Origin: Bacteroidaceae bacterium
GTDB lineage: Bacteria; Bacteroidota; Bacteroidia; Bacteroidales; Bacteroidaceae
Direction: 5' to 3'
Assembly: GCA_017442855.1 (NCBI GenBank)
Contig: JAFSPM010000045.1
Span: 124,001-188,000, forward strand
DNA length: 64,000 nt
The notes under the pieces are model-generated. The model was not told the DNA's origin. It did not search any database and was given only the letters and a program-made list of their open reading frames with translations. Shown here piece after piece: positions 35,348 through 44,182 of the stretch; the first letter of the stretch is position 1; each line of letters starts with the position of its first letter. A program made the position numbers and the translations under genes.

Positions 35348-36531
35348 TGAAAAAGTCTTGGAACATAGTAGGATGGATAAAAAAGTTAGAGCTTTGGTTA
35401 AAGAGCCAACTCGGTGTTCAGAGCTTTCGTGAACTGATGCCTCATAAGTACCTGAAGCGATTGGACTACTATATTATAGCCAAGTTTCTGGGTACCTATA
35501 TTTTTGCCATTGTCCTGATTATTTCCATTGCCGTTGTGTTCGATTTCAACGAAAAGATGGACCACTTCATGGAGCGTGAGGCTCCGTGGAATGCCATTAT
35601 CTTCGACTACTACAAGAACTTCATCCCTTACTTTGCCAACCTGTTCAGTCCGTTGTTTGTCTTCATAGCCGTCATCTTCTTCACCGCCAAGATGGCAGAG
35701 AATTCCGAAATCATTGCTATGTTCTCAACGGGCATGAGTTTCAAGCGCATGCTTCGACCCTATATGGTGTCGGCAGCCATTATCTCTATCGTAACATTTC
35801 TATTGGGCGCTTATGTTATACCCAAAGGCAGTGTGGTACGCATCAATTTTGAGGATAAATATTATAAGGAACGTAAGACGAACACGGTCAGGAATATCCA
35901 GATGCAGGTGGATACGAATGTGGTGGCCTATATCGAACGTTATGAAGACCAGCGCAAGACGGGCTATCGATTTTCGCTCGATAAGTTTGATGGCAAACAG
36001 TTGGTGTCGCACATGACGGCACGCACTATCGTTTATGATACGGCACATGCTAACCATTGGTCGGCACGCGATTATATGATTCGAGAGTTAGGAGGTGATC
36101 GTGAGATGATCAAGCGAGGCAACCGAATAGATACCTTGATACGGTTGACGCCTGATGACCTGATTCTGATGAAGAACCAGCAGGAAATGATGACCAACCC
36201 TGAGCTGAGTGCCTATATTGAACGACAGCGAGCCAGGGGATTGTCGAATACCAAAGAGTTTGAGATTGAATACCACAAGCGTATTGCTATGTCGTTTGCT
36301 TCATTTATCTTGACCCTGATAGGCGCCTCGTTGGCATCGCGCAAGATGAAGGGAGGCATGGGCTTCAACTTAGGCATCGGATTGGGATTGAGCTTCAGCT
36401 ATATCCTCTTCCAGACGATTTCTTCCACCTTCTCTGTCAACGGTGGTATGCCTCCTGTCGTAGCTGTTTGGATTCCCAATATCCTTTATGCTTTCATTGC
36501 ATTCTACCTTTATCGTAGAGCACCGAAATAA
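35347..36531 (+). CDS. lptG: LptF/LptG-family LPS export permease
   Basis: This 394-residue inner-membrane protein of the YjgP/YjgQ family has helices at about 45-65 (FLGTYIFAIVLIISIAVVFDF), 90-115 and 130-155, a periplasmic jellyroll domain (about 165-300) and three C-terminal helices (MSFASFILTLIGASLA and onward). It extracts LPS from the inner membrane together with the LptB ATPase. The ATG shares one base with the tgt stop (TAATG). A bidirectional terminator follows immediately. Whether it corresponds to LptF or LptG is not clear from the sequence. Confidence 0.88.
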   Translation: MKKSWNIVGWIKKLELWLKSQLGVQSFRELMPHKYLKRLDYYIIAKFLGTYIFAIVLIISIAVVFDFNEKMDHFMEREAPWNAIIFDYYKNFIPYFANLFSPLFVFIAVIFFTAKMAENSEIIAMFSTGMSFKRMLRPYMVSAAIISIVTFLLGAYVIPKGSVVRINFEDKYYKERKTNTVRNIQMQVDTNVVAYIERYEDQRKTGYRFSLDKFDGKQLVSHMTARTIVYDTAHANHWSARDYMIRELGGDREMIKRGNRIDTLIRLTPDDLILMKNQQEMMTNPELSAYIERQRARGLSNTKEFEIEYHKRIAMSFASFILTLIGASLASRKMKGGMGFNLGIGLGLSFSYILFQTISSTFSVNGGMPPVVAVWIPNILYAFIAFYLYRRAPK

Positions 36532-36532
36532 A

Positions 36533-36558
36533 AAAAGGCTGCAGAAATGCAGCCTTTT
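36533..36558. terminator. Bidirectional terminator between lptG and yebC
   Basis: An 11-bp perfect stem AAAAGGCTGCA/TGCAGCCTTTT with a GAAA loop has A/T tracts on both sides, between two convergent genes. Confidence 0.93.
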
Positions 36559-36577
36559 ATGATGTTGGTGAACCGTT

Positions 36578-37306
36578 TTATTCTTCCGGCTTCATGTTCG
36601 TGAAGACATTCTGCACATCATCGAACTCCTCCAAACGCTCTACCATCTTGTCGATGGTCTCACGTTGCTCAGGCGTTACGTCCTTCAGGTCATTTGGAAT
36701 GTAGGTAAAGTCACCACCCACATCCTCAAAGCCTTGCTCCTCCAAGTGCTTCTGGATAGCAGAGTAGCTCTTAGGATCGCCATAGATAGTAATGGTACCT
36801 TCCTCGTCGTCAATGTCAAATTCCTCATCTACATCATAGTCAATCATATCGAGGATGAATTCATCCATATCGAGACCGTCTTTCTTCTTGAAGGTAAACA
36901 CTGCCTTGTGGTCGAACAAGAATGCCAGCGAGCCCATGGTGCCCAGTGTGCCGCTGAACTTGTTGAATACTGAGCGGACATCAGCTACCGTACGGGTAGG
37001 GTTGTCGGTCAGTGTATCCACGAAGATAGCTACACCATGAGGACCATAGCCTTCATAAGTCATGCTCTTGTAATCGCTCTGGTCTTTGCCCATCGCATTC
37101 TTGATGGCGCGATCAATGTTATCCTTAGGCATGTTCTCACGCTTACAGTTAGCGATGAGAGAACGCAACGTAGGATTGTTCTCTGGTTCTGGACCACCAG
37201 CCTTTACGGCAATGGCGATTTGCTTGCCCAGACGGGTAAAGGTCTTTGCCATGTGACCCCATCTCTTCAACTTTGCAGCTTTTCTATATTCAAACGCTCT
37301 TCCCAT
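36578..37306 (-). CDS. yebC: YebC/PmpR-family protein
   Basis: This 242-residue cytoplasmic protein is typical from the start (MGRAFEYRKAAKLKRWGHMAKTF instead of the AGHSKW of many homologues). It continues with CKRENMPKDNIDRAIKNA, YEGYGPHGVAIFVDTLTDNPTRT and FNKFSGTLGTMGS. Members were described as DNA-binding regulators, and more recent work links the family to translation at problematic codons or stalled ribosomes. Its length is normal. It is convergent with lptG; pheT lies 77 bp beyond its start in the same direction. Confidence 0.94.
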   Translation of the reverse strand: MGRAFEYRKAAKLKRWGHMAKTFTRLGKQIAIAVKAGGPEPENNPTLRSLIANCKRENMPKDNIDRAIKNAMGKDQSDYKSMTYEGYGPHGVAIFVDTLTDNPTRTVADVRSVFNKFSGTLGTMGSLAFLFDHKAVFTFKKKDGLDMDEFILDMIDYDVDEEFDIDDEEGTITIYGDPKSYSAIQKHLEEQGFEDVGGDFTYIPNDLKDVTPEQRETIDKMVERLEEFDDVQNVFTNMKPEE

Positions 37307-37383
37307 TGGTATTTGTTTTATTGAACATTGAGCATTGATAAGTCAAGTTCGTGCCAATGTTCTTATGTTAATATTAATTTTCT

Positions 37384-39846
37384 TTATCTCAGTCTTGCAC
37401 CAGCTTTCTCTTCCAGACTCTTGATGATTTTCTGCATCACCTTTTCAATCACCTTGTCGTTCAGAGTTTGGTTTTCGTCCTGCAGAGTGATGCTGATAGC
37501 ATACGACTTCTTGCCAGGTTCCAGGTGCTTACCCTCATAAACATCAAACAGGTTGACAGCTTTCACCAGTTTGCGGTCAGCATCGAAAGCTAGCTTCTCA
37601 ATCTGCGCAAACTGCACGCTCTTGTCCACCAGCAATGCTAAGTCTCTGCGAACTGCAGGGAATTTAGGCAGTTCCTTGAAGCTAACCTTCAGTGAACGGA
37701 TGCTACGTATTACCTCCACCCAGTTGATGTCTGCAAAATACACAGCATTGTCAATGTCAAACTGCTTCAGTATCTTGCGAGTTACAGAACCGATCATTGC
37801 TAGACGCTTGCCTCCCTGTGTCTTTATCACGATAGCAGAAGCATAAATGTCAGTACTCAGGTTCTCGATGGTGAGGTCACGCATACGTAAGCCCATTCTA
37901 CCTAAGATGTTTTCTACATAAGCCTTCAGCATATAAGCATTGTTCTCTTCGTCGGCATGAATCCAAGAGCCCTGTTTGTCCTTACCAGTCAGCCACAAGC
38001 CCAGATGATAGCTCTCAGAGTAAGGTGCCAAAGCCTTCTCCTCGTTTCGCTTCTCTTCACGATAGTAGTAGCAGTTGCCAAACTCAAACAACTTCAGGTC
38101 AGGGTTCTTATGATTTGCATTGCGAGCGATGGTCTCCAGGCCACCAAACAGCAATGTTTCCCTCATCACGTTCAAGTCGCTGCTCAGCGGATTCATCAAT
38201 TTTACCAGATTCTGTGAAGGGTATGAAGCGAGCCCGTCATAATAAGCAGCTTTGGTCAGTGAGTTGTTCATGATTTCATTAAAACCAGCGCCCACCAACT
38301 GCTCTGCAACCAGATTTTGCAGTTTGTTCGACTTATCCGTCTCTGTCTCGCCCACGAGGCTTGATTTCAGAGTAGTAGGAATCTCCACATTATTGTAACC
38401 ATAGATGCGCAGAATATCCTCTATCACATCGCAATCGCGCTGAACATCCACACGATACTGAGGTACATCAAGGGTGATACCCTCGTTGGTCTCGTTCACA
38501 ATCTCCATCTCCAAGCTCTTCACGATGCTTTTCACTGTCTCAGCAGGAATATCCTTGCCAATCAGTTCGTTCACACGCTGATAAGAAAGCTCCACACGGA
38601 ACGGTGGGAAATCCTTGCAAGAAACATCCTTGATCTCAGATGAAATCTCTCCACCAGCCAGTTCTTTCACCATCATAGCAGCCAACTTCAGGATATAGAT
38701 AGTATTGTTTGGATCAATGCCACGTTCGTAGCGGAAAGAAGCATCGGTGTTCAAACCATGACGACGAGCCGTCTTGCGAATCCAAGTAGGATGGAAGTAA
38801 GCGCTCTCCAAGAACACATTCTTGGTCTCCTCAGTAGTACCTGACTCCAAACCTCCGAATACACCACCGATACACATCGGCTCTTCAGTGTTGCAAATCA
38901 TCAAGTCTCGAGCACTCAACTTACGCTCCACGCCATCCAACGTAACGAAAGGAGTACCTTCAGCCATACATTTCACAATTACCTGATTGCCTTTTATCTT
39001 GTCGGCATCGAAGCAATGCATCGGATGTCCGTAAGCAAACAAGATGTAATTGGTGATGTCCACGATATTGTTGATAGGACGCAGGCCAATCATACGCAGG
39101 TTGTTCTGCAACCATTCTGGGCTCTCCTTCACAGTAACGCCCTTGACGGTGATGCCAGCATAACGAGGACAAGCTTCACTGTTCACGATGGTCACATTGA
39201 TATCTAAGTCATGGTTGTCCACCTTGAAAGCATCCACACTCGGTTTGTGCAAAGCGGTTGGAATATCACGCTGCACCAAATAAGCATAGAGATCGCGCGC
39301 CACACCATAGTGCGAGCAAGCATCGGCACGGTTAGGAGTGATGTCCACCTCTAACACATAATCGCTCTTGATGTTATAATAATCCTTAGCAGGTGTGCCT
39401 ACCACAGCATCGTCAGGTAATACGATGATACCAGAGTGGTCAGAGCCGATACCAATCTCGTCTTCCGCACAAATCATGCCACAAGATTCGATACCTCTGA
39501 GTTTAGATTTCTTGATGGTAAAGCATTCGTCACCGTCATACAACTTGGTTCCTATGGTAGCCACCACCACTTTCTGTCCTGCAGCCACATTAGGAGCTCC
39601 GCAGACAATCTGCACAGGCTCGCCGGTACCTAAGTTCACGTTGGTCACATGCATATGGTCAGAGTTGGGATGAGGCTCACAAGTCAGCACCTCGCCGATA
39701 ACAAGCCCTTCCAGACCGCCTTTAATGGCCTGTATTTCCTCTACGCCACCCACTTCCAAACCTATAGAAGTCAGTGCCTCAGCCAGTTCCAGTGGCTTTA
39801 AATCAAAATCCACAAACTCTTTTAGCCAATTATAAGAGATATTCAT
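37384..39846 (-). CDS. pheT: Phenylalanyl-tRNA synthetase beta subunit
   Basis: This 820-residue protein has the full beta-chain layout: N-terminal MNISYNWLKEFVDFDL, tRNA-binding EMAP-like domain (about 40-155), B3/B4 editing domain (about 210-380), B5 domain, synthetase-like core, and a C-terminal FDX-ACB anticodon-binding domain (FPAVRRDLALLVDKS onward). It pairs with PheS to charge tRNA-Phe. The alpha subunit gene is not in the window. A -7 box TAACTTTG (complement of 39882-39889) lies 36 bp before the start. Confidence 0.97.
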   Translation of the reverse strand: MNISYNWLKEFVDFDLKPLELAEALTSIGLEVGGVEEIQAIKGGLEGLVIGEVLTCEPHPNSDHMHVTNVNLGTGEPVQIVCGAPNVAAGQKVVVATIGTKLYDGDECFTIKKSKLRGIESCGMICAEDEIGIGSDHSGIIVLPDDAVVGTPAKDYYNIKSDYVLEVDITPNRADACSHYGVARDLYAYLVQRDIPTALHKPSVDAFKVDNHDLDINVTIVNSEACPRYAGITVKGVTVKESPEWLQNNLRMIGLRPINNIVDITNYILFAYGHPMHCFDADKIKGNQVIVKCMAEGTPFVTLDGVERKLSARDLMICNTEEPMCIGGVFGGLESGTTEETKNVFLESAYFHPTWIRKTARRHGLNTDASFRYERGIDPNNTIYILKLAAMMVKELAGGEISSEIKDVSCKDFPPFRVELSYQRVNELIGKDIPAETVKSIVKSLEMEIVNETNEGITLDVPQYRVDVQRDCDVIEDILRIYGYNNVEIPTTLKSSLVGETETDKSNKLQNLVAEQLVGAGFNEIMNNSLTKAAYYDGLASYPSQNLVKLMNPLSSDLNVMRETLLFGGLETIARNANHKNPDLKLFEFGNCYYYREEKRNEEKALAPYSESYHLGLWLTGKDKQGSWIHADEENNAYMLKAYVENILGRMGLRMRDLTIENLSTDIYASAIVIKTQGGKRLAMIGSVTRKILKQFDIDNAVYFADINWVEVIRSIRSLKVSFKELPKFPAVRRDLALLVDKSVQFAQIEKLAFDADRKLVKAVNLFDVYEGKHLEPGKKSYAISITLQDENQTLNDKVIEKVMQKIIKSLEEKAGARLR

Positions 39847-39881
39847 ATCATTGAAATTTTTAGTTTCCTCATAAAATCATG

Positions 39882-39889
39882 CAAAGTTA
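39882..39889 (-). promoter_or_regulatory. -7 box of pheT
   Basis: TAACTTTG on the minus strand, 36-43 bp upstream of the pheT ATG; no clear TTTG -33 element. Confidence 0.5.
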
Positions 39890-39972
39890 GCATATTTTTT
39901 CTGAAAGAGACACATAAATCGCAATAAATTGATTACTTTAGCAGAGCAAAATATTTAAATACAGGTTCAGAG

Positions 39973-40731
39973 ATGAGTGTCAGAAAGAAATTTCATACAG
40001 GTTTTGTTTTGAGTGGAGGCTTTATCAAAGGCTTTGCCCATCTGGGTGCCATACAAGCATTGATAGAGCATGATATCCGTCCTGACATTATCAGCAGTAC
40101 CAGTGCTGGGTCATTGGTAGGTGCCCTCTATGCTGACGGCAATGAGCCCTATCAGGTGTTGGAGTTTTTTGATGGATTGAAGTTTTACGATTTTACCAAA
40201 CCTGTTTTACCAACTACTGGATTCTTTGAACTTGATGAATTACAAGAGTTCCTGAAATCTCACCTTAAACGCGGACGCATTGAATTATTACCTGTGCCAA
40301 TGGTCATTACCGCCACCGACCTCGATCATGGCAAGTCGGTATTCTTTCGTAAAGGTGATATAGCCCAGTGTGTGGCAGCGTCTTGTTGCATGCCAGTCCT
40401 CTTTTCGCCCATCACTATTAAGGGAACCCATTATGTCGATGGTGGTGTGTTGATGAACTTACCAGTATCTCCTATCCGTGAAGAATGTCAACAAATTTAT
40501 GCCATCAACGTAAGTCCGCTTCTAACCCCAGATTACAAGTTGAATATTATAAATATTGCCGAACGTAGCTATCAGTTTATCTTCCGTTCTAATACAGTAG
40601 CAGAACGAGAGATGGCTGATGTGTTGATAGAACCTGTCAACTTGTCTGGCTATAGCAACATGGATCTTGATAAGTCTAAAGAGATCTTTATGGCGGGCTA
40701 CGAAAAAGCGAAAGAAGTTTTAGATAATTAG
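39973..40731 (+). CDS. Patatin-like phospholipase (RssA type)
   Basis: This 252-residue cytoplasmic protein has an oxyanion loop GGFIKGFAHLG (residues 15-25) and a nucleophile Ser44 in STSAGS, where most relatives have GTSAGA, so the first Gly of GxSxG is Ser. The catalytic Asp is in YVDGGVLMNLP. The Ser-Asp dyad is therefore intact. Enzymes of this group hydrolyse phospholipids or lysophospholipids; the physiological substrate is unknown. The GH13 gene starts 5 bp downstream, indicating co-transcription. Confidence 0.88.
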   Translation: MSVRKKFHTGFVLSGGFIKGFAHLGAIQALIEHDIRPDIISSTSAGSLVGALYADGNEPYQVLEFFDGLKFYDFTKPVLPTTGFFELDELQEFLKSHLKRGRIELLPVPMVITATDLDHGKSVFFRKGDIAQCVAASCCMPVLFSPITIKGTHYVDGGVLMNLPVSPIREECQQIYAINVSPLLTPDYKLNIINIAERSYQFIFRSNTVAEREMADVLIEPVNLSGYSNMDLDKSKEIFMAGYEKAKEVLDN

Positions 40732-40736
40732 AAGTT

Positions 40737-42422
40737 ATGAAAAAGATTATATACCAAGTATTGCCCCGCTTATTTGGCAATGGAAACGAGAAATGTATAA
40801 AGAATGGTACCCTCCGCCAAAACGGATGTGGTAAGATGGCTAACTTTACACCACTTGCATTGCAGAAAATCAAAGAATTAGGTGCTACTGATATATGGTA
40901 CACAGGCCTTATCGAGCACGCCACTCAAACTGATTATTCACGCTATGGCATTCAGCCCGACCACCCAGCTGTAGTGAAGGGAAAGGCTGGTTCTCCTTAT
41001 GCCATCAAGGACTACTATGACATAGATCCCGACTTGGCGATGGATGTTCCAGGACGCATGCAAGAGTTTGAATCGTTGGTGGAACGTACCCATCAGGCTG
41101 GATTGAGGTTCATCATGGACTTTGTGCCCAATCATGTAGCTCGTCAGTACCATAGCGACCAACTTCCTTCAGGTGTGAAGCAGTTGGGTGAGAACGACAA
41201 TACTGACTTTGCTTTCACTCCTACCAACAATTTCTATTACATTCCCCACACCGAGCTGCATGGACGGTTCGATATGCTGGGCGATGCATCGCTGCCTTAT
41301 CATGAATACCCTGCCAAAGCTACCGGCAACGACAAGTTTGATGCCTATCCAGACAAGAACGATTGGTATGAAACGGTAAAGTTGAACTATGGTATCGACT
41401 ATCAGGGCGGTTGGCAACGGTATTTCAACCCAGTACCCGATACGTGGCATAAGATGCTGCATATCTTGTTGTTCTGGGCCGACAAGCAGATTGATGCTTT
41501 CCGCTGCGATATGGCCGAGATGGTACCAGTGGAGTTCTGGGAGTGGGCCATTCCACAGGTGAAGGCGCAACATCCGACTGTTGAGTTCATTGCCGAAGTG
41601 TATAATCCAGGACAGTATCGTGATTATATCCGTCGTGGACATTTCGACTATCTATATGATAAGGTGGGGCTGTACGACACCCTCTTTGCTGTGATACAAG
41701 GTCGCCAGTCGGCTGCTGCCATCAGCGCTTGTTGGCAACAGGTGGGCGATATCCAAGAACACATGCTCACCTTCCTCGAAAATCATGATGAGTTGCGCAT
41801 TGCCTCTCGTTTCTTTGCCGATGATCCCCGTAAGGCCATCCCCGCTTTGGTGGTTTCCGCTTGCATGAATACCAATCCGATGATGATCTATGCCGGACAG
41901 GAGTTAGGCGAAGCAGGTATGGATGAAGAAGGTTTCAGTGGTCAAGACGGACGCACCACCATTTTCGACTACTGGAGTCCTTATACCCTGCGACGCTGGT
42001 ATAATGGGGGAGACTTCGATGGAAAGAAACTGACTCGTGATGAGAAGGCTTTGCTCAAGACCTACACCCGAGTGCTGAACCTTTGCAATAGCGAGTTGGC
42101 TCTTCGTGAAGGACAGTTCTTCGACCTTACCTATGCCAATGTCGGAGGATGGCGCTATAACGAGCGTCGTCAGTTCTCGTTTGTACGCAAAGCAGATAAA
42201 GAACTCATATTCGTTGTGGTGAACTTCGACGCAGAACCTGTTGATATTGCCGTGAACCTGCCTACCCATCTCTTCGACTGCTTCAACATTCCAGAGATTG
42301 ATGGTATCAAAGCCCACGAACTGCTCACGAATAAGTACGAGGTCATCAATTTCTCACCTCGTCATGCCACCGACTTAGTGGTTCCTGGCTACTCCGCCAA
42401 ACTGCTGAAGATGAGAATGTAA
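40737..42422 (+). CDS. Cytoplasmic GH13 alpha-amylase-family glycosidase
   Basis: This 561-residue protein has no signal peptide and starts directly in the TIM barrel (IIYQVLPRLFGN). The four GH13 regions are visible: DFVPNHV, FRCDMAEM with nucleophile Asp258, EFIAEVYN with acid/base Glu287, and FLENHDE with the third acid Asp351. A beta-sandwich C domain follows from about residue 470. It acts on alpha-glucans or maltodextrins in the cytosol. Its subfamily cannot be fixed by eye. The gene is tightly linked to the patatin gene and is followed by a truncated gene start at 42426. Confidence 0.9.
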   Translation: MKKIIYQVLPRLFGNGNEKCIKNGTLRQNGCGKMANFTPLALQKIKELGATDIWYTGLIEHATQTDYSRYGIQPDHPAVVKGKAGSPYAIKDYYDIDPDLAMDVPGRMQEFESLVERTHQAGLRFIMDFVPNHVARQYHSDQLPSGVKQLGENDNTDFAFTPTNNFYYIPHTELHGRFDMLGDASLPYHEYPAKATGNDKFDAYPDKNDWYETVKLNYGIDYQGGWQRYFNPVPDTWHKMLHILLFWADKQIDAFRCDMAEMVPVEFWEWAIPQVKAQHPTVEFIAEVYNPGQYRDYIRRGHFDYLYDKVGLYDTLFAVIQGRQSAAAISACWQQVGDIQEHMLTFLENHDELRIASRFFADDPRKAIPALVVSACMNTNPMMIYAGQELGEAGMDEEGFSGQDGRTTIFDYWSPYTLRRWYNGGDFDGKKLTRDEKALLKTYTRVLNLCNSELALREGQFFDLTYANVGGWRYNERRQFSFVRKADKELIFVVVNFDAEPVDIAVNLPTHLFDCFNIPEIDGIKAHELLTNKYEVINFSPRHATDLVVPGYSAKLLKMRM

Positions 42423-42425
42423 CCT

Positions 42426-42512
42426 ATGAAAAGAATTGTCCTTTTCCTGTTGCTTGCCCTTTCCGTTCTGTTGCCTGCTTCGGCACAGCTTGACAACAGG
42501 TCAATCTTGTGA
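42426..42512 (+). pseudogene. Signal-peptide-only gene start, truncated at a tRNA-Arg repeat
   Basis: Four bases after the GH13 stop, ATG opens a 28-codon frame: MKRIVLFLLLALSVLLPASA, a perfect signal peptide, then QLDNRSIL and a stop. The stop codon lies inside TTGTGATTCCGCCG (42507-42520), which is identical to the 3' end region of the tRNA-Arg gene at 42620-42633. The rest of a secreted-protein gene has apparently been replaced at this repeat. Confidence 0.65.
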
Positions 42513-42526
42513 TTCCGCCGGATTGA
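42507..42526 (-). repeat. Partial duplicate of the tRNA-Arg 3' end (att-like scar)
   Basis: Fourteen bases TTGTGATTCCGCCG are identical to 42620-42633, and GATTGAA continues the match to GATTCGAA with small gaps. The copy lies 113 bp beyond the tRNA 3' end in the same orientation, as expected for attachment-site duplications left by tRNA-targeting integrases. No integrase remains. Confidence 0.55.
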
Positions 42527-42569
42527 ATTCTTCCATCGCTGGTCCTTCCACGGACCATCGAACAAAAAA

Positions 42570-42613
42570 AGAAAAAACGAAGATTAGTAAGCAAGCTTCC
42601 TTTCTTCGTTTTT
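42570..42613 (-). terminator. Hairpin downstream of tRNA-Arg
   Basis: GAAAAAACGAAGA pairs with TCTTCGTTTTTC around a loop of about 17 bases, in A/T-rich surroundings, 10 bp beyond the tRNA 3' end. It could end the tRNA transcript. Confidence 0.6.
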
Positions 42614-42622
42614 CCTCTTTTG

Positions 42623-42696
42623 TGATTCCGCCGCGATTCGAACGCGGGACCCACAGCTTAGAAGGCTGTTGCTCTATCCAGCTGAGCTACGGAACC
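42623..42696 (-). tRNA. tRNA-Arg (anticodon TCT)
   Basis: The minus-strand sequence folds as a 74-nt cloverleaf: acceptor GGTTCCG pairing with CGGAATC and discriminator A; D arm GCTCAGCTGGATAGAGC; anticodon arm with loop CTTCTAA (anticodon TCT); T arm with GTTCGAATC. CCA is not encoded. Confidence 0.96.
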
Positions 42697-42729
42697 TCCA
42701 CAAATCCTCTTGTTGAGAAATTTCGGCTG

Positions 42730-42760
42730 CAAAGGTAATGTTTTTTATCCTAATCGCAAA
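42730..42760 (-). promoter_or_regulatory. Promoter of tRNA-Arg
   Basis: On the minus strand TTTG (complement of 42757-42760), 19 bp, then TACCTTTG (complement of 42730-42737). This is an ideal Bacteroidota promoter about 34 bp before the tRNA. Confidence 0.8.
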
Positions 42761-42848
42761 GTTTACGACAAGTTTTTTTCTGTTGTGAGGTCAACGTAAT
42801 AAAATAATGATTACCTTTACACCAAATAAACTATAATATAAAGGTACT

Positions 42849-43565
42849 ATGAAAAACAAAATCTGTTCAACCATCGTGTGTGCGCTGATGGGCATCATGA
42901 TGACGGTAGTTTATCTGCCAAATGCTTCCGCACAAAACAACTTTGATATCAATGACTTGAAGACCTGGGCAAACTATGAGCGCTATGCCGAGGCTAACCA
43001 GTCGGTTAGCAACCCTGTGGCTGTGTTCATGGGCAACTCCATCACCGACAACTGGGCTCGTATGCATGAGGCTTTCTTTACTGAAAACAACTTCGTGGGT
43101 CGAGGCATCAGCGGACAAGTTACTGCTCAGATGCTGGCTCGTTTCCGTGCCGATGTTCTGAACCTGCATCCAAAAGTGGTGGTCATCATGGCTGGTACCA
43201 ACGATGTGGCTCGCAATCAGAAATACATGCCTGTAGAGCATGTGGCCGGCAATATCATCTCTATGGTAGAACTGGCTATCGCTCACGGCATTAAGCCTAT
43301 CATCCTGAGCATCTTGCCAGCTAACAAATACGTTTGGAGACCAGAGATTACCGATTCTACCCAGCAGATTCTGCAGATCAATGCCATGCTGGAGAGCTAT
43401 GCCAAGCTGAATGGCGTGAGTTATATCGACCTGTTCAACCTGATGAAGGACGAGAACCAAGGCTTGCCCAAGAAATTCTCTCCTGATGGCGTGCATCCCA
43501 ACCTTGAGGGCTATGGCATTATTGAGCCTATCGTAAAGGCAGAAATCCTAAGACTCGCAAAGTAA
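42849..43565 (+). CDS. Secreted SGNH/GDSL hydrolase
   Basis: This 238-residue protein has a signal peptide (about residues 1-28, ending NASA). SGNH blocks are clear: block I FMGNSITDNW with nucleophile Ser64, block II GRGISGQ, block III GTNDV (the Asn), and block V DGVHPN carrying the catalytic Asp and His. Such enzymes remove acyl groups from glycans or act as sialate/acetyl-xylan esterases in Bacteroidota. The VOC gene follows four bases later. A substrate cannot be named. Confidence 0.92.
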   Translation: MKNKICSTIVCALMGIMMTVVYLPNASAQNNFDINDLKTWANYERYAEANQSVSNPVAVFMGNSITDNWARMHEAFFTENNFVGRGISGQVTAQMLARFRADVLNLHPKVVVIMAGTNDVARNQKYMPVEHVAGNIISMVELAIAHGIKPIILSILPANKYVWRPEITDSTQQILQINAMLESYAKLNGVSYIDLFNLMKDENQGLPKKFSPDGVHPNLEGYGIIEPIVKAEILRLAK

Positions 43566-43569
43566 CCGT

Positions 43570-43956
43570 ATGAAGCTGAACAAAGTACATCATGTGGCGG
43601 TGCTCTGCTCCGATTACCAACGCAGTTTGGCATTCTACACCCAAGTGTTGGGATTAGAGGTGTTGGGCGAGCATTACAGGGCTGAGCGCGATTCTTACAA
43701 GACCGACCTTGCCCTGCATGGGGAGTTTATCATCGAGCTGTTCTCGTTCCCCAATCCTCCTAAGCGGCTCAGTCACCCAGAGGCAGCAGGTTTGCGCCAC
43801 TTAGCTTTCGAGGTGGATGACATTGAAGCCAACCTCGCTGAGTTAGACCGACTGCATGTAGAGCATGAGGCGCCGCGCGTCGATCCTTTCTCTGGCAAAC
43901 GTTTCGTGTTCTTTGCCGACCCTGATGGCTTGCCAATAGAGTTTTACGAACGATAA
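43570..43956 (+). CDS. VOC-family (glyoxalase-like) metalloprotein, YaeR type
   Basis: This 128-residue protein is a single vicinal-oxygen-chelate fold with two beta-alpha-beta3 modules. Likely metal ligands are His8 or His9 in VHHVAVLCSDY, Glu in FIIELFSF, His in LRHLAFEVDD and Glu in GLPIEFYER. The sequence resembles the YaeR/GloA2 subgroup, whose substrate is not settled. It is cytoplasmic and co-transcribed with the SGNH hydrolase. A 17-bp-stem terminator follows at once. Confidence 0.88.
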   Translation: MKLNKVHHVAVLCSDYQRSLAFYTQVLGLEVLGEHYRAERDSYKTDLALHGEFIIELFSFPNPPKRLSHPEAAGLRHLAFEVDDIEANLAELDRLHVEHEAPRVDPFSGKRFVFFADPDGLPIEFYER

Positions 43957-43957
43957 A

Positions 43958-44001
43958 AAAATAAAACCCTGAACTTCTTTCGATGTTCAGGGTTTTATTT
44001 T
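43958..44001. terminator. Strong terminator after the VOC gene, before tRNA-Phe
   Basis: AAAATAAAACCCTGAAC pairs perfectly with GTTCAGGGTTTTATTTT around a 10-base loop. It can serve the VOC gene on the plus strand and tRNA-Phe on the minus strand. Confidence 0.92.
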
Positions 44002-44025
44002 GCAAACTAATACTCTTTTGGTTGG

Positions 44026-44098
44026 TGGTGTCACCAGGAATCGAACCGGGGACACAAGGATTTTCAGTCCTTTGCTCTACCAACTGAGCTATGACACC
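44026..44098 (-). tRNA. tRNA-Phe (anticodon GAA)
   Basis: A 73-nt cloverleaf on the minus strand: acceptor GGTGTCA with TGACACC and discriminator A; D arm GCTCAGTTGGTAGAGC; anticodon loop CTGAAAA (anticodon GAA); T arm GGTTCGATTCC. CCA is not encoded. Confidence 0.97.
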
Positions 44099-44134
44099 AT
44101 CCTGTTTTTTGTCATCCTTTTCAGATAACGGGTG

Positions 44135-44166
44135 CAAAGGTATGTCTTTTTTCTGAATCTGCCAAA
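44135..44166 (-). promoter_or_regulatory. Promoter of tRNA-Phe
   Basis: TTTG (complement of 44163-44166), 20 bp, TACCTTTG (complement of 44135-44142) on the minus strand. The two tRNA genes in the window have nearly the same promoter layout. Confidence 0.78.
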
Positions 44167-44182
44167 TAATCTTGCGAAAATT

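Noticed and set aside
42507-42570. Second, degenerate tRNA gene
   Set aside because: Only the 3' acceptor/T-arm portion matches tRNA-Arg; D arm and anticodon arm cannot be found.
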